From positions 1 through 64,000 of the forward strand of contig CACCPE010000001.1 in NCBI GenBank assembly GCA_902547825.1: a stretch of DNA of 64,000 nt, read 5' to 3'. A model generated the notes under the pieces. It was not told the DNA's origin and ran no database searches. It was given only the letters and a program-made list of their open reading frames with translations. Each line of letters begins with the position of its first letter. Positions within the stretch are counted from its first letter, which is position 1. Shown here piece by piece: positions 33,980 to 44,376 of this stretch. Both the position numbers and the translations under genes were made by a program. The DNA is from an uncultured Pelagibacteraceae bacterium. Its GTDB lineage: Bacteria; Pseudomonadota; Alphaproteobacteria; Pelagibacterales; Pelagibacteraceae.

Positions 33980-35898
33980 TGCCTCAAATACAACTATTAG
34001 ACGGTAAAAAAATTTCCTTTGTAAAATCAATTAACGGCTTTGAATTATCAAAAAAAATTAGTAAATCTTTAGATAAGTTAGCTCTTATTATGGAAGTCGA
34101 TGGAGAGTTAAAAGACTTAAGCCACCAAATTATAAAAGACTCAAAAGTTAGAATCATAACTCACAAGGATAAAGAGGGCCTAGAAGTAATAAGACACGAT
34201 GCTGCACATATTATGGCTATGGCTGTACAAGAATTATTTCCTGGCACTCAAGTTACTATTGGTCCGGTTATTGAAAATGGATTTTATTATGATTTTGCAA
34301 GAAAAGAACCTTTCACTAACGATGATTTAAAAAAAATTGAAAAAAAAATGTCTGAAATAATTGATCGAGATGTAAAAACTAAAAGAGAAGTTTGGAAAAG
34401 AGATAAAGCAATAGAGCATTTTAAAAAGATTGGTGAAAAGTATAAAGCAGAGATCATTGAGAGTATTCCCAAAAATGAGGAGTTATCTGTATATCATCAT
34501 GGCGATACTTGGCACGATTTATGTAGAGGGCCACATTTAGCCTCTTCAGGTAAAATTGGTAAAGCCTTTAAATTAACAAAAGTATCAGGAGCATACTGGA
34601 GAGGAGACTCTAATAATGAAATGCTTCAAAGAATTTATGGAACATGTTGGAGTTCAAAAAAAGATTTAGATGATTATCTTCATCGTTTAGAAGAGGCTGA
34701 AAAAAGAGATCATAGAAAACTGGGAAAAGAAATGGATCTATTTCATTTTAGAGAAGAAAGTCCTGGCTCAGTCTTTTGGCATGAAAAAGGTTGGTTGCTG
34801 TTTCAAAGATTAGTAGAGTATATGAGAATGAAGCAGAGATTAGCCGGGTATAAGGAAATTAATACTCCTGAGCTTTTAGATAAAACTTTATGGGAAAAGT
34901 CAGGTCATTGGGAAAAATTTGGTGAGCATATGTTTACCTCTGAAACACCTGATGAAAAAACTTTTGCGGTTAAACCAATGAATTGCCCTGGTTGCGTTCA
35001 GGTATTCAATCAAGGATTAAAAAGTTATAGAGATTTACCGCTTAAGCTATCAGAATTTGGAAAAGTTCACAGATATGAACCATCCGGAGCATTACATGGC
35101 TTGCTGAGAGTTAGAGCTTTTACTCAAGACGACGCTCACATTTTTTGTACTGAAGATCAAATTACAGAAGAGTCTTTATCGGTCACAAATTTAATTTTAG
35201 AAATTTATAAAGATTTGGGATTTGAAGATGTAATTTTAAAATATTCTGACAGACCAGAAAAAAGAGTGGGTGACGATAGCATTTGGGATAAATCTGAGTC
35301 TGCATTATTAACTGCTATTAAAAAAACTAAACTCAAATACACAATAAACAAAGGTGAAGGCGCCTTTTATGGACCAAAAATTGAATTTGTATTGAGAGAT
35401 GCGATTGGCAGAGATTGGCAATGCGGAACTCTTCAAGTAGATCTCAATTTACCAAATAGATTAGGAGCGTTATACGTAGCTAAAGATGGAACAAAAAAAG
35501 TACCTGTAATGTTACATAGAGCTTTATTTGGTTCTTTAGAAAGATTTATTGGAATATTGATTGAAAACTATGCTGGTAAATTACCTTTTTGGTTATCTCC
35601 AGCACAAGCAGTAGTATGTCCAATAGCAGAGGAGAACAATAATTATGTTAAAAAGTTATTTGAAGATTTGTTCAAAGAAGGTATAAAATGTGAAATGGAT
35701 TTAAGAAATGAAAAAATTAATTATAAAGTGAGAGAACATTCTCTTGCAAAAATTCCATATATTATAGTCTGCGGAAAAAAAGAAGTTTCTGAAAATACTG
35801 TCACTGTTCGACAACTAGGATCAGAAAAACAGCAGGTAATGAAGAGAGAAGATTTTATTAAAAATATGCTAGATTTAAATAAGCTGCCTTTAAACTAA
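33979..35898 (+). CDS. thrS: threonyl-tRNA synthetase
   Basis: Class II synthetase that charges tRNA-Thr. Order: TGS domain (1-~62), editing domain with HDAAHIMAMA and later YHHGDTWHDLCRGPH, catalytic core with the zinc Cys in MNCPGCVQVF, motif 2 RYEPSGALHGLLRVRAFTQD, motif 3 HRALFGSLERFIG, and an anticodon-binding C-terminal domain. At 639 residues it matches the E. coli protein (642). Followed without a gap by infC, the ancestral thrS-infC arrangement; in E. coli thrS mRNA is autoregulated, but I cannot see an operator here since the upstream gene runs into it. Confidence 0.97.
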   Translation: MPQIQLLDGKKISFVKSINGFELSKKISKSLDKLALIMEVDGELKDLSHQIIKDSKVRIITHKDKEGLEVIRHDAAHIMAMAVQELFPGTQVTIGPVIENGFYYDFARKEPFTNDDLKKIEKKMSEIIDRDVKTKREVWKRDKAIEHFKKIGEKYKAEIIESIPKNEELSVYHHGDTWHDLCRGPHLASSGKIGKAFKLTKVSGAYWRGDSNNEMLQRIYGTCWSSKKDLDDYLHRLEEAEKRDHRKLGKEMDLFHFREESPGSVFWHEKGWLLFQRLVEYMRMKQRLAGYKEINTPELLDKTLWEKSGHWEKFGEHMFTSETPDEKTFAVKPMNCPGCVQVFNQGLKSYRDLPLKLSEFGKVHRYEPSGALHGLLRVRAFTQDDAHIFCTEDQITEESLSVTNLILEIYKDLGFEDVILKYSDRPEKRVGDDSIWDKSESALLTAIKKTKLKYTINKGEGAFYGPKIEFVLRDAIGRDWQCGTLQVDLNLPNRLGALYVAKDGTKKVPVMLHRALFGSLERFIGILIENYAGKLPFWLSPAQAVVCPIAEENNNYVKKLFEDLFKEGIKCEMDLRNEKINYKVREHSLAKIPYIIVCGKKEVSENTVTVRQLGSEKQQVMKREDFIKNMLDLNKLPLN

Positions 35899-36444
35899 GT
35901 GTCAAGCTCGAAGCCAAATTATTTTCAGAGAAGAACAAAGCCTCAAGGTCCGAGAGCGAACGAACGTATAAGAGCTCTAGATGTTCAGGTCATTGGTAGT
36001 GACGGAGCGAATATGGGAGTTATACCTTTAAAAAAAGCAATAGAGTTAGCTAAGCAAGAGGAATTAGATTTAATTGAAATATCTCCAAACACAAATCCTC
36101 CAGTTTGTAAAATTATGGATATAGGAAAGTATAAATATGATTTACAAAAAAAAGCTAATCAAGCTAAGAAAAAACAAAAAACTGTTTCACTAAAAGAAAT
36201 CAAATTGAGACCAGGCACTGAAACCCATGACTATAATTTTAAAATTAAAAATGCGAAGAAATTTATTGGCAAAGGAGATAAAGTAAAATTTACAGTGAAA
36301 TTCAAAGGGCGTGAGATGCAACATACTCAATTAGGCAAGGAATTGATGAATAAAATTATAGAAGAAACTAAAGATATAGCTAAAGTTGAAAGCCATCCTA
36401 AATTCGAGGGCAAACAAATGGTTATGATCATTCAACCCATCTAA
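35899..36444 (+). CDS. infC: translation initiation factor IF-3 (GTG start)
   Basis: IF-3 binds the 30S subunit and checks start-codon pairing. N domain: RALDVQVIGSDGANMGV and LIEISPNTNPPVCKIMD; C domain: KEIKLRPGTETHDYNFK and VKFTVKFKGREMQH. 181 residues is normal. The start is GTG, directly after the thrS TAA. The family often has a non-ATG start (AUU in E. coli) that IF-3 discriminates against to regulate itself; GTG is milder, so whether that feedback exists here is open. Confidence 0.96.
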   Translation: MSSSKPNYFQRRTKPQGPRANERIRALDVQVIGSDGANMGVIPLKKAIELAKQEELDLIEISPNTNPPVCKIMDIGKYKYDLQKKANQAKKKQKTVSLKEIKLRPGTETHDYNFKIKNAKKFIGKGDKVKFTVKFKGREMQHTQLGKELMNKIIEETKDIAKVESHPKFEGKQMVMIIQPI

Positions 36445-36484
36445 ATCAATAATATTAGCGACTTGCTATGACAGGATATTGATT
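36444..36484 (+). repeat. inverted repeat in the infC-rpmI gap
   Basis: AATCAATA (36444-36451) and TATTGATT (36477-36484) are 8-bp complementary arms around a 25-base GC-richer loop containing GCGACTTGCTATGACAGG. It ends 19 bp before the rpmI ATG and could be part of an L20-type translational operator; no T-run, so it is not a terminator. The stem is weak. Confidence 0.3.
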
Positions 36485-36503
36485 ATATAAGACCGGAATA
36501 TTT

Positions 36504-36710
36504 ATGCCAAAACTTAAAACAAAAAGCTCAGCAAAAAAAAGATTTAGATTTACAGCTAAAGGTAAGATTAAAATGCCACAAGCTGGGAAAAGACACGGTA
36601 TGATTAAGAGAACAAATTCTCAAATTAGAAAGCAAAGAGGTACTACGATCATGACAAAACAGGATTCAAAAATTGTAAAATCGTATATGCCATATGATTT
36701 AAGGGGATAA
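36504..36710 (+). CDS. rpmI: 50S ribosomal protein L35
   Basis: Small basic ribosomal protein of the large subunit. The sequence starts with the expected [14 protein letters not shown] and has the typical [10 protein letters not shown] region; the C-terminal part (YMPYDLRG) is also family-like. 68 residues, near the usual 65. Sits between infC and rplT, one base from the latter (stop TAA then one base, then ATG), as in most bacteria. Expression is probably coupled to L20. Confidence 0.97.
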   Translation: MPKLKTKSSAKKRFRFTAKGKIKMPQAGKRHGMIKRTNSQIRKQRGTTIMTKQDSKIVKSYMPYDLRG

Positions 36711-36711
36711 C

Positions 36712-37068
36712 ATGGCTAGAACTAAACGTGGAGTTGTAAACAGAGCAAAACACAAAAAAGTTTTAAAATCTGTAAAAGGTCAATTCGGAAGACGTAAAAA
36801 TACTATTAGAATAGCTCGTCAAGCTATGGAAAAAGCAATGCAATATGCTTACAGAGACAGAAAAACTAAAAAAAGAGAATTCAGATCTCTATGGATACAA
36901 AGAATCAATGCTGGGGTGAGGGCCGAAGGATTGAGTTATGCGAAATTTATCAACGGTTTAGCTAAATCAAAAATAAAATTAGATAGAAAAGTTTTAGCTG
37001 AATTAGCCTACAACAATCCAGAAGTCTTCAAATCAGTAGTAAAAAAGGTTCAATCCTCCCTTGGATAA
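36712..37068 (+). CDS. rplT: 50S ribosomal protein L20
   Basis: Assembly protein of the large subunit, binds 23S rRNA early, and in many bacteria represses the rpmI-rplT m[22 protein letters not shown] and [20 protein letters not shown] are characteristic, and [20 protein letters not shown] is the conserved centre. 118 residues is the standard length. It ends 49 bp before pheS. Confidence 0.98.
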   Translation: MARTKRGVVNRAKHKKVLKSVKGQFGRRKNTIRIARQAMEKAMQYAYRDRKTKKREFRSLWIQRINAGVRAEGLSYAKFINGLAKSKIKLDRKVLAELAYNNPEVFKSVVKKVQSSLG

Positions 37069-37117
37069 AAGGGTCTTTGATTTAACACAAACTTTAATAT
37101 AAAAAATCAATTACCTA

Positions 37118-38185
37118 ATGAGTGATTTGGAAAAAATAAATTCTATTTTTAACGCTAAAATCGACTCTGTTAAAAACAAAGAAGATTTACAAAATTTAAA
37201 AACAGAGTTTTTTGGAAAAAATGGACAAATTACACAGCAATTCAAAATGCTAGGAACCCTGGAACCTGAAAAGAGAAAAGACTTTGCTTCAAATTTAAAT
37301 AAGATCAAAGATGATTTGTCTAAACAGATTGAACAGAAAAGCTTTGAAGTAGAGAATGCAGAAATTAACAATAAATTAAAAAATGAAAAAGTTGATGTAA
37401 CTTTACCAATCCGAACATATCAGCAAGGAAAAATACATCCTGTTTCTCAAGTTATAGATGAAATTTCCTCTATTTTTTCTGAAATTGGTTTTACTGTTGC
37501 AGAAGGTCCAGATGTTGAAACTGAATATAATAATTTTACAGCATTAAATACACCTGAAAATCATCCAGCAAGGGATATGCATGACACTTTTTATTTAGAA
37601 AAAAATAAAAAACTTCTTTTAAGGACGCACACTTCTCCAGTGCAAATCAGAGCAATGCTTGAAGGAAAACCTCCATTTAAAATAATTGTTCCTGGTAGAA
37701 CTTACAGATGCGATAGTGATCAAACTCATGCTCCGATGTTTCATCAATTAGAAGGTCTTCATATTGATAAAAATATTACCATGGGGCATCTGAAAGGTTG
37801 TTTAGATTATTTTATTAAAGAATTTTTCGAGGTCAAAAATGTTAAAATGAGATTTAGACCTAGTCACTTTCCATTTACTGAACCATCTGCAGAAGTAGAT
37901 ATAGGATATAGAATTGAGAATGAAAAAATTGTAATTGGAGAAGGCGATAAATGGTTAGAAATTTTAGGTTGTGGTATGGTTCATCCAAATGTTCTGAAAA
38001 ATGCAAAAGTTGACTCAAAAAAATATCAAGGGTTTGCGTTCGGAATGGGTATTGATCGATTGGCGATGTTAAAATATGGAATCAACGATTTAAGAGCTTT
38101 TTTTGAGACAGATTATAGATGGTTAAGTCATTTTGGTTTTGATCCTTTAGATGTGCCAACTAACTATAGAGGGTTAAGCAAATGA
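37118..38185 (+). CDS. pheS: phenylalanyl-tRNA synthetase alpha subunit
   Basis: Catalytic subunit of the (alpha-beta)2 enzyme that charges tRNA-Phe. The first ~90 residues form the coiled-coil arm that contacts the tRNA (Lys/Glu-rich). Class II core motifs follow: motif 1 area [10 protein letters not shown], motif 2 [20 protein letters not shown], substrate-binding [18 protein letters not shown], and motif 3 [11 protein letters not shown]. 355 residues, compared with 327 in E. coli. The stop overlaps pheT by 4 bases (ATGA), which supports equimolar synthesis of the two subunits. Confidence 0.97.
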   Translation: MSDLEKINSIFNAKIDSVKNKEDLQNLKTEFFGKNGQITQQFKMLGTLEPEKRKDFASNLNKIKDDLSKQIEQKSFEVENAEINNKLKNEKVDVTLPIRTYQQGKIHPVSQVIDEISSIFSEIGFTVAEGPDVETEYNNFTALNTPENHPARDMHDTFYLEKNKKLLLRTHTSPVQIRAMLEGKPPFKIIVPGRTYRCDSDQTHAPMFHQLEGLHIDKNITMGHLKGCLDYFIKEFFEVKNVKMRFRPSHFPFTEPSAEVDIGYRIENEKIVIGEGDKWLEILGCGMVHPNVLKNAKVDSKKYQGFAFGMGIDRLAMLKYGINDLRAFFETDYRWLSHFGFDPLDVPTNYRGLSK

Positions 38186-40584
38186 TTATTACTCTTCCAT
38201 GGTTAAAAGAACATTTGAAAACTAATGCTAACGAAAACGAAATTATAAACAAACTCACTAACATTGGCCTTGAGGTTGAAAGTATAAAAGAAAACCCAGG
38301 AGAGCTAAGTGAATTTAAAATAGCTAAAATTATCAAAGCTGAGAAACATCCTAACGCAGATAAATTAAAAGTGTGTGATGTAAACATTGGTGGAAAAGAA
38401 ACTTTAAAAGTTGTATGTGGGGCACCTAACGCTAGAGACGGTCTTTTGACAATTTATGCCCCGCCAGGAGCTACAATACCTAAAACAAAGTTCCAATTAA
38501 AAATTGCCAAAATAAGGGGAGTTGAATCGCGGGGCATGTTGTGTTCTGAAAGCGAACTAAATTTATCAGATGAAAGTGATGGAATAATAGAATTAAATGT
38601 TAAGGAAAAGGAAATAGGAAAAAGTTACTTTAAGACCAAATCAGAAAAAGCAATCGATATTTCAATTACACCAAATAGACCAGACTGTTTAGGCATAAGA
38701 GGCATAGCAAGAGATTTATCCTCTACTGGAGTAGGTAAATTAATAACCTTAAAAAGAAAAAAAATAAAACAAAGTGCTAAGCATCACGTTAAGATCTCAA
38801 TAACTAAAGATAAGCATCAAGGATGTCTAATATTTGGAAGCTGCTATATCAAAAATATAGTTAATAAAGAGAGTCCAGAGTGGTTAAAAAATAAACTTCA
38901 TGCTCTTGGTTTAAAACCAATATCTGCTGTTGTAGACATAACTAATTATGTGATGTTTGATTTGAATCGCCCGTTACATGCTTACGACGCAGATAAAATT
39001 GATAGAGAAATTATTGTGAGAGACTCAAAAGAAGGAGAAGAGTTTGAAGCATTAGATAATAAAAAATATAAACTTAAAAAAGGTATGTGCGTTATTACTG
39101 ATAAGTCTGGTGTTTTGGGCCTCGGTGGAATTATCGGAGGGACAAAGACTTCGACTGAATTTGATACTAAAAATATTTTACTTGAATCTGCATATTTTCT
39201 ACCAACCTCCATTAGACAAACGTCTCGAGAGTTAGCAATTAACACTGACGCAAAATATAGATTTGAGAGAGGTATTGATCCTAACTCTGTGCTGGAGGGA
39301 CTACAATTTGCTACTGATTTAATATTAAAGATATGTGGAGGGGAAGCTAGCAAGTTTAAGATTATTGGAAAAAATTTTCAAAAAAATAAAATTATAAATT
39401 TTGAAATCGATAATTTCGAAAATTTGATTGGTATACCAATATCTATTAATGAGTCACAAAAAATTTTGGTTTCATTAGGTTTCAGATGTAAAAAAGGTAA
39501 AAAAAATCTTAAAGTAGAAGTTCCTTCATGGAGACCAGATATTAATCAGGATGTAGACATAATTGAGGAACTTATTAGAATTAAAGGTTTCAAAAATATA
39601 AAATTAGTAGCCCCTGAAAGAATTAGAGAAAATGAAACTTTAAATTTTAGACAAAAGCTATTCCATTTGTCACAAAGATCTCTTGCATCTAAAGGATTTC
39701 TTGAGTCAGTAACCTGGTCATTTACTGACTCTAAAATTGATAGTCAATTTTCAAAAGATGAAAAAGAAATTACAATTTTAAACCCTATTTCATCTGATCT
39801 TGATGTTTTGAGAAGATCAATTTTTTCAAATCTTTCATTCTATTTAAAAAAAAATCAAGATAGAGGTTATGAAGATGTGTCCTTATTTGAAATAGGTCCG
39901 GTGTTTTTTGGAAAAAATCCCGGAGAGCAACAAATTGTAGTTGGCGCTCTGAAGTCCGGTAAAGTAAACAGAAAAAGTTGGATTGAAAAGGAGAGAAACA
40001 TAGATGTATTTGATATCAAAAGTGACGTAGTCAAAACTTTAATTGAACTTGGAGTATCCGAGAAAGATCTTTTTATAAGCGATAATACAAAACAGTGCTA
40101 CCATCCAGGAAGATCTGGTTCAATAAATTTAAAATCAGAAAAAGGTCCACACCTTGCTTACTTTGGAGAATTACACCCTGCTATTATAAAAAAATTGGAT
40201 TTTAAAGAGCCTAATGTTTATGGTTTAGAAATTTTTTTAAAAAATATACCTGAGCCTAATAAAAAAAATAGACTAATCAAAAAAAGTTTTCAACCATCAG
40301 ATTTCCAAAAATCTCAAAGAGATTTTGCATTCCTAATTGATAAAATTTTCAAAATAGGTTTATTAGAAAAAATTATTAAAGAGATTGATACATCTATAAT
40401 CCAAGACGTAAAAACTTTTGACGTTTACGAAGGGGAGAATATACCAAAAGATAAAAAATCGGTAGCAATTAATGTAACATTACAATCGACAATTAAGACT
40501 TTGAGTGAAAAAGATTTAGACCAGATTAGCAATAAAATTATTGATGTAGTGAAAGAAAAAACAGGCGCTACAATTAGGTCCTAA
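38182..40584 (+). CDS. pheT: phenylalanyl-tRNA synthetase beta subunit
   Basis: Non-catalytic partner of PheS with the editing site. Order: tRNA-binding OB domain (about 40-150; [20 protein letters not shown]), B3/4 editing domain (~210-390; [20 protein letters not shown]), B5 domain (~400-475), catalytic-like core ([10 protein letters not shown]), and the FDX-ACB anticodon-binding domain at the end ([13 protein letters not shown]). 800 residues, the usual size. One base overlaps with lepA. Nothing missing. Confidence 0.97.
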   Translation: MIITLPWLKEHLKTNANENEIINKLTNIGLEVESIKENPGELSEFKIAKIIKAEKHPNADKLKVCDVNIGGKETLKVVCGAPNARDGLLTIYAPPGATIPKTKFQLKIAKIRGVESRGMLCSESELNLSDESDGIIELNVKEKEIGKSYFKTKSEKAIDISITPNRPDCLGIRGIARDLSSTGVGKLITLKRKKIKQSAKHHVKISITKDKHQGCLIFGSCYIKNIVNKESPEWLKNKLHALGLKPISAVVDITNYVMFDLNRPLHAYDADKIDREIIVRDSKEGEEFEALDNKKYKLKKGMCVITDKSGVLGLGGIIGGTKTSTEFDTKNILLESAYFLPTSIRQTSRELAINTDAKYRFERGIDPNSVLEGLQFATDLILKICGGEASKFKIIGKNFQKNKIINFEIDNFENLIGIPISINESQKILVSLGFRCKKGKKNLKVEVPSWRPDINQDVDIIEELIRIKGFKNIKLVAPERIRENETLNFRQKLFHLSQRSLASKGFLESVTWSFTDSKIDSQFSKDEKEITILNPISSDLDVLRRSIFSNLSFYLKKNQDRGYEDVSLFEIGPVFFGKNPGEQQIVVGALKSGKVNRKSWIEKERNIDVFDIKSDVVKTLIELGVSEKDLFISDNTKQCYHPGRSGSINLKSEKGPHLAYFGELHPAIIKKLDFKEPNVYGLEIFLKNIPEPNKKNRLIKKSFQPSDFQKSQRDFAFLIDKIFKIGLLEKIIKEIDTSIIQDVKTFDVYEGENIPKDKKSVAINVTLQSTIKTLSEKDLDQISNKIIDVVKEKTGATIRS

Positions 40585-42392
40585 TGACAGATACAAAAAG
40601 AATACGTAATTTTTCTATAATTGCGCATATTGATCATGGTAAATCTACAATTGCAGACAGAATTATCCATAAATGTGGAGGTCTAACAGATCGTGAAATG
40701 AAGCAGCAAGTTTTAGACTCAATGGAAATAGAAAGAGAAAGAGGTATTACAATTAAAGCTCAAACAGTTAAATTAAATTACAAATCTAAAGACGGTAAGT
40801 ATTATAGATTAAATATCATCGATACTCCAGGACACGTAGATTTTGGTTATGAGGTCAGTAGATCTTTATCTGCGTGTGAAGGATCACTTTTAATAGTAGA
40901 TAGCACTCAAGGTGTTGAGGCACAGACACTAGCAAATGTCTATCAAGCACTAGAAATTAATCATGAAGTCATACCTATTTTAAATAAGATCGATCTACCT
41001 GCATCTGATATAGAAAAAACAAAAAAAGAAATTGAAGATGTAGTTGGTATTGAAACTACAAATGCGATTCCTTGTTCTGGAAAAACTGGTGAAGGTATAG
41101 ATGATATTTTAGAAGCGATTATAAATAAATTACCAGCTCCAAAAGGTATACCTAGTGAAAAACTTAAATGTTTATTGGTTGATAGTTGGTACGATAGTTA
41201 CTTAGGCGTTGTCATTTTGGTACGTATAATCGACGGTAAATTAAAAAAAGGCATGAGGATAAAACTTATGTCCAATAATCAAGAACATATAATCGAAAAG
41301 GTGGGAGTGTTTACTCCAAAACCAAATGATACAGAAGAGCTAAATTCAGGAGAAATAGGATACATAATTACAGGCATTAAATCCCTTTCAGAAACTAAAG
41401 TAGGAGACACAATATGTGATGCTAATAATCCTATTAATGATCCTTTACCGGGGTTTAAGCCGAGTAAGCCAGTTGTATTTTGTGGTTTGTTTCCAGTCGA
41501 TAGCTCAGAATACCAAAAATTAAAAGATGGTTTAGCCAAACTTAAATTGAATGATGCGAGTTTTTCATACGAACCAGAGTCTTCAAGTGCATTAGGTCTT
41601 GGGTTTAGATGTGGTTTTTTAGGTCTTTTACATCTTGAGATAATCACAGAAAGGCTCGAGAGAGAATTTGATGTAAGCTTAATAACAACTACCCCAGGGG
41701 TGATTTATAAAGTTCACACAACAACAAGAAAAATTTTGGATTTACAAAATCCTACAAACATGCCAGATCCTTCACAAATTCAAAAAATTGAGGAACCATG
41801 GATAAGATCAACTATCATTACTCCAGATGAGTATTTAGGTTCAATAATTAAGATTTGCCAAGATAAAAGAGGAGTTCAAACTAATTTAGCTTACTCTGGA
41901 AGCAGAGCAGTATTATCATATGATTTACCACTTAATGAAGTTGTATTTGATTTTAATGATAGGTTAAAATCTGTTTCTAGTGGTTATGCAAGTTTTGATT
42001 ATGAAATTTCTGGATACAGAGAGGGTGATCTGGTCAAACTAGGAATTTTAGTAAACTCAGAACCTGTTGATGCTTTGGCAATGATTATTCATAAAGATTT
42101 TGCTCAAAAAACTGGCAGACAAGTATGTGAAAAGTTAAAAGATTTAATTCCAAGACATAACTTTATGATACCAGTGCAAGCAGCTATTGGTGGGAAAATT
42201 GTAGCTAGGGAATCCATTAAAGGATTTAAAAAAGATGTATTAACAAAAATACATGGTGGTGGAGCAACAGATAGAAAGAGAAAGCTCCTAGAAAAACAAA
42301 AAAAAGGTAAGGCTAGATCAAAACAGTTTGGAAAAGTAGAGATACCGCAAGAAGCATTTATTGGAGTTTTAAAAATAAATAAAGACACTTAA
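40584..42392 (+). CDS. lepA: elongation factor 4 (LepA) GTPase
   Basis: Ribosome-bound GTPase related to EF-G, involved in 30S biogenesis and back-translocation. G1 [13 protein letters not shown], switch-[10 protein letters not shown], and NKIDLP (G4) are all present near the N-terminus; the middle has the EF-Tu-like domain 2 ([19 protein letters not shown]). The C-terminal LepA-specific domain carries [20 protein letters not shown] and the QEAFIGVL end. 602 residues. It ends the translation cluster, with the next gene's ATG sharing the stop's last base. Confidence 0.97.
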   Translation: MTDTKRIRNFSIIAHIDHGKSTIADRIIHKCGGLTDREMKQQVLDSMEIERERGITIKAQTVKLNYKSKDGKYYRLNIIDTPGHVDFGYEVSRSLSACEGSLLIVDSTQGVEAQTLANVYQALEINHEVIPILNKIDLPASDIEKTKKEIEDVVGIETTNAIPCSGKTGEGIDDILEAIINKLPAPKGIPSEKLKCLLVDSWYDSYLGVVILVRIIDGKLKKGMRIKLMSNNQEHIIEKVGVFTPKPNDTEELNSGEIGYIITGIKSLSETKVGDTICDANNPINDPLPGFKPSKPVVFCGLFPVDSSEYQKLKDGLAKLKLNDASFSYEPESSSALGLGFRCGFLGLLHLEIITERLEREFDVSLITTTPGVIYKVHTTTRKILDLQNPTNMPDPSQIQKIEEPWIRSTIITPDEYLGSIIKICQDKRGVQTNLAYSGSRAVLSYDLPLNEVVFDFNDRLKSVSSGYASFDYEISGYREGDLVKLGILVNSEPVDALAMIIHKDFAQKTGRQVCEKLKDLIPRHNFMIPVQAAIGGKIVARESIKGFKKDVLTKIHGGGATDRKRKLLEKQKKGKARSKQFGKVEIPQEAFIGVLKINKDT

Positions 42393-43411
42393 TGAAAAAA
42401 AAATTATTTATTTTCACTAATGAAAGTATTTTTTTACAAGAAGATAAATTTTTTTGTGATAATATTGATCTTAAATCTAGCCCCGAAGGATTAAATAAAA
42501 AATTTGAAGTAAATCTTTTTGGCAGAAAATCTTACAAGAAAAGAGCACATGAGATAAAATTAAAAAAATTAAAAATTTTCTCTAATATATTTTCTTATTT
42601 ATCTGAAGTAATAAGATCTGCAAAAATTGAGAATACAAAATTTTTAGTTATCTCTATTTCTCCTTATACTTTTTTAATATGTCTATTTCTTAGGCTTTAT
42701 GGAAAAACTCCAATTGTCTATTTAAGAAGTGATGGCTATGGAGAATATAAAGCCATTCTTGGGAATACCGGTAAACTTGTTTACCATTTAATGTTTAATA
42801 TGATCTCATTAATTTCTAACTTAATAAGTTGTAGAAATTACATTTTAAGAGGCAAGAAAGGTAAAGTTGTTCATCCATCTCAACTTGATTCTGTTTGGCT
42901 TAGAAAGCCAAAGATTCAAGAAGTTAAAAATTCTAAACTTCTGTATGTTGGTAGGATAAGAGTAGAAAAAGGCATTTTCTCATTGGCTTCTCTAATTAAA
43001 AACAAGCGTGATATCTCTTTAACAATAGTAGGAGCTGAAAAAAATACCTCTTATAAAATTAATCAAAGCAATATAAATATTCAATTAACGCAAAGTAATA
43101 AAGTAAGGCTCATAAAATATTATGATGATCATGATATATTTGTTTTACCGTCATTTACAGAGGGACACCCTATGGTTCTATTAGAGGCATTAGCTAGAAG
43201 AAGACCGGTAATCATTTTTAAGGAAATTGAACATGTAATTGGAGATAAAAAAGGTATTTTTGTTGCTAAGCGAAATTTTATTAATTTTTTTGGAGTACTT
43301 AATCATATTAAAAAAAATTATAAAAAAATTCAAAAAGATATGATGAAAAATAAATTACCCACTAATAAAGAGTTTATCGAAGAATTTGTAAAAGCAATCG
43401 ATGATTGCTAA
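42392..43411 (+). CDS. family 4-like glycosyltransferase
   Basis: GT-B enzyme of 339 residues. The donor-binding half is clear: [20 protein letters not shown], then the ALPSF-type stretch [20 protein letters not shown] with the EX7E-like pair (E in FTEG, E in LLEAL). The N-terminal acceptor half is poorly conserved, as is usual. It starts inside the lepA stop and ends just before tRNA-Ser. So it is translated from the translation operon even though its product must be an envelope glycan. Sugar and acceptor unknown. Confidence 0.82.
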   Translation: MKKKLFIFTNESIFLQEDKFFCDNIDLKSSPEGLNKKFEVNLFGRKSYKKRAHEIKLKKLKIFSNIFSYLSEVIRSAKIENTKFLVISISPYTFLICLFLRLYGKTPIVYLRSDGYGEYKAILGNTGKLVYHLMFNMISLISNLISCRNYILRGKKGKVVHPSQLDSVWLRKPKIQEVKNSKLLYVGRIRVEKGIFSLASLIKNKRDISLTIVGAEKNTSYKINQSNINIQLTQSNKVRLIKYYDDHDIFVLPSFTEGHPMVLLEALARRRPVIIFKEIEHVIGDKKGIFVAKRNFINFFGVLNHIKKNYKKIQKDMMKNKLPTNKEFIEEFVKAIDDC

Positions 43412-43413
43412 TT

Positions 43414-43503
43414 GGAGAGGTGGCCGAGTGGTTGAAGGCGCACGCTTGGAAAGCGTGTAAACGGGAAACCGTTTCGAGGGTTCGAATCCCTCTCTCTCCG
43501 CCA
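43414..43503 (+). tRNA. tRNA-Ser (anticodon GGA)
   Basis: A 90-nt class II tRNA with a long variable arm. Acceptor GGAGAGG pairs with TCTCTCC; anticodon stem CACGC/GCGTG with loop TTGGAAA gives GGA; variable arm ACGGGAAACCGT; T arm GAGGG/CCCTC with TTCGAAT. CCA is encoded (43501-43503), unlike tRNA-Arg in this window. A T-run follows directly and may terminate the transcript. It lies 2 bp after the upstream gene. Confidence 0.96.
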
Positions 43504-43527
43504 TTTTTTTAAAATATTGTACAACTA

Positions 43528-44262
43528 TTACTTTTTTAAAATAGAATAAATATTATAAGTACAATATTCCTCAAATATTTTTACTTTACGAAGTAAATCA
43601 AATAAAAAAGCAAGTGGATGGTCCGAAAAATTTGTTTTAAAGTATGTGACTTTAAATTTTGACTTTTCAAATATTCGAATATAATCTTTAAATGAATATT
43701 TACTTAATCCCAAATCTTCAATTTTAAAAAAATTTTTTTTGTATTTTTTATTTAACCTATTAATTAATATTTTTTCAGGTATAATTATATGAAACCAAGG
43801 CAAGTATGCTTCCGTCCTACCATGATCTCCATTATAAAAATTATATAAAGGTCCGAAACCCACAAATGCTTTACCATCTTTTTTAAGAATTTGATGAAAT
43901 TTCTCTAATATTTTATCTAGATTTAATGTGTGTTCAAAAGTATCTTTAGTAACTATGTAATCAATATCTTTAAATTTATCTGTTTTTAGTAAATCTATTA
44001 CCTCAAATTCCACCTTATCTTTAAGGACTGGAAAGTTTTGATCTAAATTTCCTTTAGCGAAACTTATTAAATCAATGTTTAAATCAATACCGATTACTTT
44101 TTTAGCTCCTAAAGCTGCAATTTCTAAAGCTAAAGAACCATGACCACATCCAAAATCAAGTACTTTTTTATTATTAAAGTCTGGTTTTGTGCCAAGTCTT
44201 CTCCAAAATTTTTTATTCTCAATTTTTCCGTAATCAAAATATTTAATATCATCTAATTTCAT
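43528..44262 (-). CDS. class I SAM-dependent methyltransferase
   Basis: Methyltransferase fold: SAM-binding VLDFGCGHGSLALEIAALGA, acidic ribose-binding end IGIDLNI, and TKDTFEHTLNLDKIL after motif II. The pattern resembles UbiE/UbiG-like or sugar/lipid methyltransferases but no specific one. I choose the Met at 44262 (MKLDDIKYF); the tracked 44328 adds 22 residues, including VACGYDNW, that may not be translated. About 244 residues. The C-terminal part includes a helix pair typical of substrate lids. Substrate unknown. Confidence 0.8.
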   Translation of the reverse strand: MKLDDIKYFDYGKIENKKFWRRLGTKPDFNNKKVLDFGCGHGSLALEIAALGAKKVIGIDLNIDLISFAKGNLDQNFPVLKDKVEFEVIDLLKTDKFKDIDYIVTKDTFEHTLNLDKILEKFHQILKKDGKAFVGFGPLYNFYNGDHGRTEAYLPWFHIIIPEKILINRLNKKYKKNFFKIEDLGLSKYSFKDYIRIFEKSKFKVTYFKTNFSDHPLAFLFDLLRKVKIFEEYCTYNIYSILKK

Positions 44263-44340
44263 TGTATAACTCCAATTATCATATCCACATGCAACTATAA
44301 AGTGTCTTAATTTAAATCCTCGAATCAATTAAATTTAACT

Positions 44341-44372
44341 AAGGGCAGTGGAGGGAGACTGAAGCTGCCTTT
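44341..44372. repeat. GC-rich inverted repeat between NlpC/P60 and methyltransferase genes
   Basis: AAGGGCAG (44341-44348) and CTGCCTTT (44365-44372) are complementary with one G-T mismatch, around a 16-base purine-rich loop TGGAGGGAGACTGAAG. It stands out in AT-rich surroundings. On the minus strand it follows the peptidase stop and could end the TrkH-AmpG-peptidase transcript, but no T-tract follows. Confidence 0.35.
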
Positions 44373-44376
44373 GCTT

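Noticed and set aside
38982-39353. Minus-strand ORF of 123 aa inside pheT
   Set aside because: Antisense shadow of the editing domain.
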